Origin: Torymus aiolomorphi
Lineage: Eukaryota > Arthropoda > Insecta > Hymenoptera > Torymidae
Direction: 5' to 3'
NCBI GenBank assembly: GCA_036365515.1
Contig: CM070874.1
Coordinates: 38,738,083-38,802,082 of the forward strand
Length of the DNA stretch: 64,000 nt
Position numbers and translations under genes: made by a program. Positions 9,216 to 18,487 of the stretch are shown piece by piece. The first letter of the stretch is position 1; the number at the start of each line of letters is the position of its first letter. The notes under the pieces were generated by a model. It had not been told where the DNA came from, did not search any database, and was given only the letters and a program-made list of their open reading frames with translations.

Positions 9216-9975
9216 CTAAACAAGACTTTCGGCTGGAATTTGTTCGGGGTCAGAAAAATGTACGATTTTGAATCTATTTGGTACATGTGCGAGTACGGGC
9301 GTACCAATACTTGCTCTAGTGACAATTTTCACTTCCCTTACGGATTGTTTTGTTAGGCAAAATATTGTGATTCCGCCGCCTATAAAAATTGTCACATTAA
9401 TGGTTATCATAATTATTAAAATTATGGTGGTGTTAATATGAAGGGATTCGGCTTGGCGGTATTGTATGAAATCTTGTTGAATCGACTTTAGTTTAGCACT
9501 GTCCCGAAAAGGAAGGCTCCGGTCATTAAAAGCGTCGTGTCCCTTTTCCTGTAGGTAGAAGATTTTCTGGAAGATGGCCCCGTCTATTTGGGCGATATCT
9601 AGCATAGTTTTCCTTATATACATATTGTTATTATTGTTTCTTGTTATAGCAACATACGTGGATGTTTCGTGCATGATAATGCATCCTGTATTCAGAAAAA
9701 TAATCCCCATATTTTTTATAAGAATGTTTTCTTTGTAATTATTATTGCAATTTACGGAAATATTGGTAGGTGCGTGTGTCGAGAAGAGAAATCCTGATGT
9801 TTCTTGTAGTGGTATAAAAAATGTATCTGGGTGCATGGTTATACCTAAGTCACAGTCTGCAGGTAAAATTTTTGGTTCGCTCTCCAGTAATGTTAGTTCA
9901 CATTTTTTTGTAGTCGAAGCTTGTGTGAATCTGCGGGAACAAATATACTGTATATTTATTCGTTTGCACTCCTTA
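9216..9975 (-). pseudogene. Second F-like envelope gene, C-terminal half only
   Basis: The frame encodes a C-terminal F-like ectodomain with the same cysteine layout as the neighbouring full-length env, then a membrane helix (IILIIMITINVTIFIGGG region) and a basic tail, ending at 9216. There is no real start codon: the frame opens upstream with a TTG inside nad6-derived sequence, so the N-terminal half, cleavage site and fusion peptide are missing. A TTTGTTCCCGCAG segment near 9940 resembles a splice acceptor, so the reading frame may have been the 3' exon of a spliced env message. It lies 59 nt upstream of the full-length env. Confidence 0.7.
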
Positions 9976-10162
9976 AAAATGTTAAGAAGGAAAATCAATT
10001 ATTTTCATTGTAAATTCTTAAGCTTATTGAAGATAGAATTGTAATAATAAATAATATTGAGCCTATAATAATAGGATGAATAAATTTATTATTAGGGATT
10101 AGAGATGTTAATATTGGAATTAAGATAGGGGATAAAATAATTCAATAGTATAATTTTGTCAT
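9976..10162 (-). pseudogene. nad6: nad6, NADH dehydrogenase subunit 6, N-terminal fragment (NUMT)
   Basis: On the minus strand ATG at 10160-10162 opens a mitochondrial-code frame of about 55 residues resembling the start of nad6. It is separated from trnP by a (TA)n/(TG)n spacer and is on the opposite strand to trnP and nad4L, matching the insect order nad6-trnP-trnT-nad4L. The fragment stops where the provirus envelope remnant begins. The exact junction lies between about 9970 and 9985. Confidence 0.75.
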
Positions 10163-10223
10163 TAAAGTGTATATATATATATATATGTGTGTATGTTTAT
10201 GAGTGTATAGAAGTAAAATTAAG

Positions 10224-10289
10224 TCAAAATATAGTTTAATTTAAAATATTAATATTGGAAATTAGTGTTATAATAATTTATTATTTTGA
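10224..10289 (+). tRNA. trnP: Mitochondrial trnP (TGG) in NUMT, complete
   Basis: Acceptor strands TCAAAAT (10224-10230) and ATTTTGA (10283-10289) pair fully. The anticodon TGG is at 10256-10258. This copy shows the part that is cut off at the window start. Confidence 0.85.
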
Positions 10290-10353
10290 TTAGTTATAAA
10301 GTTATTTATTTTTAATTTACAAAATTAATATTTTAATTTAAATTAATAACTAA
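10290..10353 (-). tRNA. trnT: Mitochondrial trnT (TGT) in NUMT, right copy
   Basis: Same sequence and structure as 35-98: perfect acceptor pairing of TTAGTTAT with ATAACTAA and anticodon TGT on the minus strand. Confidence 0.8.
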
Positions 10354-10369
10354 AATTTTAAATTTATAT

Positions 10370-10637
10370 ATTTATATTATTATATTTTATTTTTCAGTTT
10401 CTATATTTTTATTTTATTATAATCAGTTATTTCTTACTTTGATAAGGTTAGAATTTGTGATATTAAGAGTGCTAATAATGTTTAGAATGTATATGCATAT
10501 TAAATAATTTAATTTTAATTTTGTATTATTTAGTTTTTGTAGTTTGTGAAAGTGTATTAGGTCTATCTATGTTAATTATTTTAATTCGTTCTTGTGGGAA
10601 TGATAATATAAAGTTAATAAATTTAATATTATGATAA
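10370..10637 (+). pseudogene. nad4L: nad4L (NUMT, right copy)
   Basis: Same broken gene as 115-382: start ATT, a stop after about 40 codons, VCESVLGLS in another frame, and the ATGATAA overlap with nad4. It differs from the left copy by a few substitutions near the C-terminal part. Confidence 0.85.
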
Positions 10638-11966
10638 GGGTTATTTTATATGTTATTTTTTTAAATTTAAATATTATTTTTAATTCAGTTAATTTAATTA
10701 GATTATTTTTATTTAATTTGTTAATATTATTAATAATTTATTTTATAATACTAAATATAAGAAGTTTAGGTTGATTTAATCTTTATAATAATTTAGGAAT
10801 AGATTATATTAATTTTTTTTTAGTAATTTTAAGTTTGTGAATTATTAATATAATATTTATAGTTAGGTTTAATATTAATTTTAATAAATTATTTAGTTTT
10901 ATTTTAGTCCAATTATTAATTTTTTTAATAATGAGATTTTTAACAATAAATTATTTTATTTTTTATTTGTTTTTTGAGATTAGTTTAATTCCTACGTTTT
11001 TATTAATTATAGGATGGGGGTATCAACCTGAACGAATTAATGCTAGAATATTTATATTACTATATACATTGTTATTTTCATTACCTTTATTAATTTTGTT
11101 ATATTATTTATTTAGTAATATTAATAGGTTAAATTATTTATTTCTTTTAAATCATGAAAATTTAATATTATCTATTAATAATTTTATTTTTTATTTATTA
11201 ATGTTAATAGCATTTATAATTAAGTTACCTTTGTTTATATTTCATATATGATTACCTAAAGCCCACATTGAAGCTCCTGTTTCAGGATCTATAATTTTAG
11301 CAGGTGTTATATTGAAGTTAGGTGGTTATGGTATTATTCGTTCAATATTAATTATAAAAAAATTAAGAATTAAATTTATTTATTTATAGTTGTTAGATTA
11401 GTGGGTATTATTTATTTAAGACTAGTTTGTTTACGATTTTATGATATAAAATTGATTGTTGCTTATTCGTCAGTGGTTCATATAAGTGTAATATTAATAG
11501 GAATTATAAGATTAACATTTTGAGGAGTTAATGGAGGATTGTTAATGATGATTGGACATGAGATTTGTTCTTCTGCACTTTTTGCTTTAATTAATTTTTT
11601 TTATTTACGAAGTAAAACACGAAATATAATAATTAATAAGGGTATAATAAGAGTTTTACCGACATTAACTATATGATGATTTTTATTTTGCATTATTAAT
11701 ATATCTGCGCCTATTTCGTTAAATTTATTGAGTGAATTGATAATTATTAATATTATATTAAGTTGATCAGCTAATATTATGTTAATTTTAATATTAGGAA
11801 TATTTTTAAGGGCTTCATATAGGTTATTTTTATTCTCATATGTTCAGCATGGAAAATTTTCTTTTATTTTTTAAAATCTATTCAATAAAAGTTAATGATC
11901 ATTTATTATTAATTTTACATTGAGTACCTTTAAATTTTATTAATTTAAAACTTGATTATTTTATAT
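10631..11966 (+). pseudogene. nad4: nad4 (NUMT, right copy)
   Basis: Same landmarks and the same frameshift (TAG at 11387-11389) as the left copy. It additionally lacks two nucleotides in the segment after GTTCAGCATGG, so the last part has moved out of frame again. The shared lesion predates the duplication; the 2-nt loss came after it or was repaired in the other copy. Confidence 0.9.
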
Positions 11967-12028
11967 ATTTAAATAATTTAATAAAAATATTGATTTGTGG
12001 TGTCAAAAATGTAAATGATACTTTAAAT
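11967..12028 (+). tRNA. trnH: Mitochondrial trnH (GTG) in NUMT, right copy
   Basis: 62 nt with the ATTTAAA/TTTAAAT acceptor stem and a GTG anticodon, identical in layout to 1714-1775. Confidence 0.8.
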
Positions 12029-12040
12029 TTATTTATATAT

Positions 12041-12071
<31 letters not shown>

Positions 12072-12113
12072 AGCATAGTTTACTATATTTTAAGGAGAAT
12101 TATTTTACTAGGG

Positions 12114-13552
12114 ATTGCATTAATAAGTTTTATTTTTAGATTAATTTTTTTAATTTTAAAATTAGAGTATTATTGTGAATGAGAAATTTATTTTTTAAAT
12201 AGAGCAAAAGTTTTAATATTAATTTATTTAGATTGGATGAGTTTAATATTTATATTTATTATTTTATTAATTTCTTCAATAATTATACTATATTGTTGTG
12301 AGTATATAAGTCATGATAAGTATATAAATCGATTTTTATTTTTATTATTTTTTTTATTTTATCAATATTAATAATAATTTTAAGTCCTAATATTATTAGA
12401 ATTTTAATTGGATGAGATGGGTTAGGATTAGTGTCTTATTGTTTAGTTATTTATTATCAAAATTATTCAAGGTATAATTCAGGAATGCTAACTGTATTAC
12501 TTAATCGTATTGGAGATGTGATATTAATTATTAGTATGAGAATTATATTTATTTTTGGTTCATGAAATTTTATAAATTTTCAAAGGTGAAATTTATTAAT
12601 TTTGTTGTTAATTATTATTGGGTGTTTTACTAAAAGTGCTCAGTTTCCATTTTCTTCATGATTGCCTATAGCTATAGCAGCTCCTACTCCTGTTTCGTCA
12701 TTAGTTCATTCATCTACTTTAGTTACTGCTGGGATTTATTTGTTAATTCGATTTAATTATTTAATAAAGTATAATGATAGTTTATTATTTTATATTTTAA
12801 TTACTGGTTTATTAACAATAATAATAGCAGGATTTTCTGCTAATTATGAATATGATTTAAAGAAAATTATTGCTTATTAAACATTATCACAATTGGGACT
12901 TATAATAATAATTTATGGGATAAAGAATTTTGAATTAACTTATTTTCATTTAGTAATTCATGCTATTTTTAAATCAATGATGTTTATATGTTCAGGAGTT
13001 ATTATTCATTATATAAATAATGTTCAAGATATTCGTTTTTTAGGTAAGTTAATTGAATTTTTACCTTTAACTTCTATAATATTAATAATTTCTAATTTTA
13101 GATTATGTGGCATGCCTCTTATATCTGGGTTTTATTCTAAAGATCAAATTTTAGAATATGCATTTATTAGTAAATCTAATTTATTAATATATATATTTAT
13201 AATATTTTCTACAGGATTAACTGTTTCTTATAGGACTCGGTTGATATATTATTTGATAAATAAAAGATTTAATTTTTATTCTTTTTATTTAATTAAAGAT
13301 GACTTAAAGATGAATATTTCTATGATAGTATTGATAATATTAACAATTTTTTTTGGTTCTTTAATAAATTGAATTTTATTTATAAATATTGAATTAATTT
13401 ATTTAATATTTTTAGAAAAGTCCTTACTTATATTATTATTAATAATTTTTTATTATTTAGGATTTTTATATTTTAGATTTAAAAATTATTCGATAATAAT
13501 TAGATTTAAATATTTTTTGGGAAGATATGATTTTTATATAGAGGAAATTTAG
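12114..13552 (+). pseudogene. nad5: nad5, 5' part (NUMT, right copy)
   Basis: Same as 1859-3298 with the shared TAA in the KKIIAY-stop-TLSQLG segment. It also has eight instead of nine Ts in a run near 12350, so it is frameshifted where the left copy is not. The gene is interrupted by the solo LTR at 13557 and continues at 14506. Confidence 0.92.
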
Positions 13553-13556
13553 TTAT

Positions 13557-14505
13557 TGTGACGTCCGCAGAGAACATTATTTTTAATAAGATTATTTTTA
13601 GTTTGTAATTCAATATTTATTTAATTTATATTTAATCTATAGGTATATAAATCTAATGTCAGGATGACACCACCAAAATTATTTGGACTTAATACTTATT
13701 TATTTATCATAAGAGAACTAATTTTTACTATGTGAAATTTCTATTTTCTTCTTTGTGGATTTATAACCTTTCCCTTCCCCAAGGAAGGTAGGAAAATAAG
13801 AGAAGGATTTGTTTTAATTAAACAACGCTAATTATATATATATATATATAATGGATTTTATTTACTTACAATATTACAGAGTCCTTGCTCCTGTTTGTTC
13901 TCTCGTTAGTCGAGGTTGTATAATATGATATGTATCTATTAATTAAGCTCTGCCGACTTGCAGTTTATTCTGATTCATCGGTCTAGTGCGGATTAATCTT
14001 TGTAACACTAAATAAATTTTCGGGCACTGATGTCCGGACTATGCTTCCACGTTTGCGCCGGCTCTTCACGCGACGATGAACGGTCTCTCGACAAAAGAAT
14101 AACTGAGTGCCCAGGGTATGTTTCTCCGGGTATTTAAGAAAATTTTTCGGAAGCGCAAAAGATGATCATCTTTTGCGGTCCCCCTTTGTCGAGCGGCCCT
14201 TATCGATTTTATGGCTTTATTTTTCTCGCTCGTCTAGCTCGCGGTCCATGGTGTTGAAATCTATTAACGTACCATAGACTCGGCGCGGCAGATAACAGTG
14301 CGAGAAAAAAAACGCCGATAGCCCGATTCTCACCGAATTCAATTTTCTCTGTATTATTCACTAAAGTTTCCGGGTTTTATATAATGTGCTTTTGTAGCAC
14401 AAGGCAAGAATTATTAATACATAAGATTGTTTCTTAAAGACAATAAACAAATAGTCCAAAAATATGGTAGCAATAAGATGATTTTGAAAAATTGAATTCG
14501 TCACA
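13557..14505 (-). mobile_element. Solo LTR of the env provirus inside nad5, with TTAT target duplication
   Basis: A 949-bp LTR with termini TGTGACG and CGTCACA. It is flanked on both sides by TTAT (13553-13556 and 14506-14509), and nad5 coding sequence lies on both sides. This is the signature of a 4-bp-duplicating LTR element reduced to a solo LTR by recombination between its two LTRs. It differs from the 3303-4249 LTR by a few single-base changes and short indels (for example one C in the GCGGTCCCCC region and one A in a run near 14305). Confidence 0.92.
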
Positions 14506-14720
14506 TTATTATTAATTTTTTTAATTTTTCTAAAAATTATTATTTAGTATTTGATAAAGGATGAAGAGAATTTTATTTTAAGAATTCTATTTTAAAATTT
14601 TCTATATTAATAAATTTTATGAATAAGAGTTTATATAGAACTTATTTGATTAGAATATTATTAAGATTAATTTATTTAATTTTAATTTTAATTTTAATTT
14701 TTTTAAATAGTTTAAATTAA
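14506..14720 (+). pseudogene. nad5: nad5, C-terminal part resuming after the LTR (NUMT)
   Basis: A frame in the mitochondrial code runs from the LTR edge to TAA at 14718-14720 and contains the nad5 C-terminal motif VFDKGWSE followed by a hydrophobic helix. It is one nucleotide out of frame with the part before the LTR, so an indel near the insertion point adds to the damage. It shows the provirus landed within nad5, about 200 nt before its end. Confidence 0.85.
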
Positions 14721-14761
14721 AATATAATATTGAAGATATTAAGATTATTTTGGCAATATTT

Positions 14762-14827
14762 AAATAATTATAATTTAATTAAATAATTTTATACTGAAAA
14801 TATAATGTTTTGATTAAACTATATAAA
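14762..14827 (+). tRNA. trnF: Mitochondrial trnF (GAA) in NUMT, approximate ends
   Basis: The anticodon arm TTATA-CTGAAAA-TATAA (14789-14805) carries GAA at 14796-14798. A T-arm GTTT/AAAC follows at 14807-14819. The acceptor stem is less clear, so the ends are approximate. It lies between nad5 and cox1. Confidence 0.65.
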
Positions 14828-14828
14828 T

Positions 14829-16358
<1,530 letters not shown>

Positions 16359-16364
<6 letters not shown>

Positions 16365-16426
16365 AGTGGCAGATTAGTGCAATAGAGTTAAATTCTATAT
16401 ATATAAGTATAACCTTATTTTTAAGA
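16359..16426 (+). tRNA. trnL2: Mitochondrial trnL2 (TAA) in NUMT
   Basis: Acceptor strands TCTTAAA (16359-16365) and TTTAAGA (16420-16426) pair. The D-arm has the GTGGCAGATTAGTGCA signature of leucine UUR tRNAs, with TAA in the AGAGTTAAATTCT anticodon arm. It overlaps the cox1 stop and abuts the cox2 start. Confidence 0.85.
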
Positions 16427-17104
16427 ATTTCAATTTGAGGTCAGTTTATATTACAAGATTCTAATTCTGTTTTAATAGAGTTAATGATTAATTTTTATGA
16501 TTTTGCTATAATAATTATTATGATAATTATGATAATAATTATGTATATGATAATTTTTATAATTAAAAATTTATATATTAATCGATTTTTATTAAATAAT
16601 CAGGTTGTTGAAATTATTTGAACTGTGTTTCCATTGATATTTTTATTAAGTTTATCTTTACCTTCATTAAAGATTTTATACTTAAGAGATGAAGTTATTA
16701 GACCTGATTTTACTTTAAAAATTATTGGTCATCAGTGATACTGAAGATTTGAGTTTAGGGACTTCGAGGATGTTTTATTTGATTCATTTATACTTCCTTT
16801 AAATGACGATAAATCAATGTTTCGTTTATTAGATGTTGATAATCGATTAATTTTACCTTTTAATAGGCAAATTCGATTGATGATTAATTCTATAGATGTT
16901 ATTCACTCATTTGCAATTCCTAGATTAGGGATTAAAGTTGACGCTGTTCCTGGCCGGTTGAATCAAGTTAAAGTTAATATTAGTCGGCCAGGATTGTATT
17001 TTGGCCAATGTTCAGAGATTTGTGGAGTTAATCATAGATTTATGCCTATCGTTATTGAATCTACTAATTTTAAAAATTTTATTAATTGATTAAAATTATT
17101 CTAA
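16427..17104 (+). CDS. cox2: cox2, cytochrome c oxidase subunit II (NUMT; open in mitochondrial code)
   Basis: From ATT 16427 to TAA 17102-17104 there are 225 codons without a break in the mitochondrial code, the usual insect length. Two N-terminal membrane helices are followed by the CuA domain with [31 protein letters not shown] and [19 protein letters not shown], in which the CuA cysteines and histidines are all present. In mitochondria it accepts electrons from cytochrome c in complex IV. Here it is a nuclear copy unlikely to be expressed. Confidence 0.92.
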
Positions 17105-17111
17105 CTTATTT

Positions 17112-17179
17112 CATTTGAAATAAAGTTAAATTATTATAATTGAATTAAAAAATCAATTCTTTTGTTAAGATATCAAATG
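17112..17179 (+). tRNA. trnK: Mitochondrial trnK-like in NUMT, anticodon unclear
   Basis: A perfect 7-bp acceptor pair, CATTTGA (17112-17118) and TCAAATG (17173-17179), sits in the trnK position between cox2 and trnD. The anticodon stem ATTGA/TCAAT encloses a 9-nt loop on the plus strand, so the anticodon cannot be read with confidence. The strand is assigned by position only. Confidence 0.55.
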
Positions 17180-17245
17180 GAGATTTAGTTAAGTTATAAT
17201 ATTAATTTGTCAATTTAATGTAAGTGAATACAGGTATACACTATT
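17180..17245 (+). tRNA. trnD: Mitochondrial trnD (GTC) in NUMT, approximate ends
   Basis: The anticodon loop contains GTC at 17209-17211 in an AATTTGTCAATTT arm. It lies between trnK and atp8, the conserved insect place. Acceptor pairing is not clear, so ends are approximate. Confidence 0.65.
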
Positions 17246-17416
17246 TTCCATTTTATTCCTCAAGTAAGTCCTTTAATATGGCTTTCTTTATATGTTTATG
17301 TAATAGTATTATTAATAGTATTTTTAATAATTATTTATTATTTTTATTTTACTAATGTTGAAATAATGATATCTAATTATGTAATTAAGTTAAGTATTTA
17401 TAAATTTAAATGATAG
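17243..17416 (+). CDS. atp8: atp8, ATP synthase subunit 8 (NUMT; open in mitochondrial code)
   Basis: ATT 17243 to TAG 17414-17416 gives 57 codons. The conserved PQVSPLMW motif lies near the N-terminus, followed by one hydrophobic helix and a polar tail. It overlaps atp6 by 7 nt (ATGATAG), the usual mitochondrial arrangement. The frame is undamaged in the mitochondrial code. Confidence 0.85.
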
Positions 17417-18083
17417 AAAATTTATTTAGTATTTTTGATCCTTCTACATCATTACATTTTTCATTTAATTGGGTAAGATTAATATTAATTGTTATTTTTT
17501 TACCTATTAATTATTGATTTATTCCTTCTCGATATTTAATTATAAATTTTTTATTATTGAAAGTGTTATTTAATGAATTCAAAATATTAATATTTAAAAA
17601 AAGTAATTTTATAAATATAATTATTTATTTAAGTATTTTTTTAATAATTATATTAATAAATTTTTACAGGTTGTTTCCTTATATTTTTACATCTACTAGT
17701 CATTTATCAGTTAATTTATCATTATCATTGAGTTATGAGTATCATTTATATTATTTGGATGAATTAAAAATACAAATAAAATATTTATTCATTTAGTTCC
17801 AGAAGGGACTCCTATAGTTTTAATAATATTTATAGTTATTATTGAAACAGTTAGAATTATTATTCGTCCTGGAACTTTAGCAGTTCGTTTATCAGCAAAT
17901 ATAATTGCAGGGCATTTATTAATAACATTAATTTCTTCTATGGGGGAAAAATTAATAATTTTATATTTAGTATTAATATTATTAGGTCAAAGTTTATTAA
18001 TTATTTTAGAGTTAAGAGTGGCTTTTATTCAAGCTTATGTAATTACTGTATTAAGTTTACTTTATAGGTTAGAATCTAATTAA
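17410..18083 (+). pseudogene. atp6: atp6, ATP synthase subunit a (NUMT copy)
   Basis: ATG 17410 opens the mitochondrial-code frame (MMENLFSIFDPS start), followed by typical helices. After LSVNLSLSLS the frame becomes aberrant. The GWMN motif and then HLVPEGTP, TVSIIIRPGTLAVRLSANMIAGH and the C-terminus appear in shifted frames, so there are at least two small indels between about 17725 and 17785. The end is TAA 18081-18083, directly followed by the cox3 ATG. It is a complex V subunit in origin and a pseudogene here. Confidence 0.88.
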
Positions 18084-18349
18084 ATGAAAAAATTAATTTT
18101 AAATCATCCTTATCATCTAGTAACTTTAAGACCTTGACCAATTTTATTATCATTTAATATTTTTATGGTAATAGTGAGGTTAGCTAATTGATTTGTAAAT
18201 TATAGATTTGAATTTTTATATTTAAGAGGATTTATAATAATTATATTATTATTTCAATGATGACGGGATGTAGTGCATGATATTGACATTTTGTAGATGT
18301 TGTTTGATTAATATTGATTAATATTGTATATATTAGTTTATATGGTTAG
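18084..18349 (+). pseudogene. cox3: cox3, cytochrome c oxidase subunit III, internally deleted (NUMT)
   Basis: The first 66 or so codons read as the cox3 N-terminus (NHPYHLVTLSPWPIL ... FQWWRDVVHD). The sequence then jumps, in a shifted frame, to the C-terminal motif YWHFVDVVWL and its stop at 18347-18349. About 500 bp of the usual 780-790 bp gene is missing from the middle. Confidence 0.88.
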
Positions 18350-18355
18350 TAGGTA

Positions 18356-18419
18356 AATTTATATTTATGTAATATAATAGTATATTTAATTTCCAATTAA
18401 AAAGTTTATTTTAGATAAT
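18356..18419 (+). tRNA. trnG: Mitochondrial trnG (TCC) in NUMT, approximate ends
   Basis: TTTAATTTCCAATTAAA forms the anticodon arm with TCC at 18392-18394. It lies just after cox3, as in other insects. The expected next gene, nad3, is not found. Confidence 0.7.
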
Positions 18420-18423
18420 GTAA

Positions 18424-18424
<1 letters not shown>

Positions 18425-18458
<34 letters not shown>
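18425..18458. repeat. (TA)n microsatellite bordering the non-LTR element
   Basis: About 17 TA units separate the trnG end of the mitochondrial copy from the non-LTR retrotransposon. It may have been the target or may have grown afterwards. Confidence 0.95.
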
Positions 18459-18464
<6 letters not shown>

Positions 18465-18487
18465 TTTTGATAATTTTTTTTATCTTT

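Larger units (their letters stand above)
3303..9975 (-). mobile_element. Envelope-bearing LTR provirus, 3' portion (gag and pol missing)
   Basis: A minus-strand LTR retroelement inserted into mitochondrial nad5. In transcription order it holds the C-terminal half of one F-like envelope gene, a full-length second envelope gene, a cluster of small cysteine-rich ORFs, about 1.4 kb without a clear gene, a polypurine tract and the 3' LTR. The left edge has the 4-bp target sequence TTAT (3299-3302). At its right edge, near 9975, it passes directly into nad6 with no 5' LTR, gag or pol. LTR plus env and a 4-bp target duplication fit the insect Ty3/gypsy-like errantivirus group; a Bel-Pao-like element with env is not excluded, because no pol is present to decide. 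Confidence 0.8.
10256..14505 (+). repeat. Right copy of the 10,254-bp tandem duplication
   Basis: A near-identical repeat of 1-4249. Here the sequence continues to the left through all of trnP and into nad6, and to the right through the LTR into the rest of nad5 and cox1. It is therefore the copy with the more original mitochondrial surroundings. Confidence 0.95.

Noticed and set aside
14721..14761. An extra tRNA between nad5 and trnF
   Set aside because: A short TTTTGGCAATATTT stretch looked tRNA-like, but I could not fold a cloverleaf.
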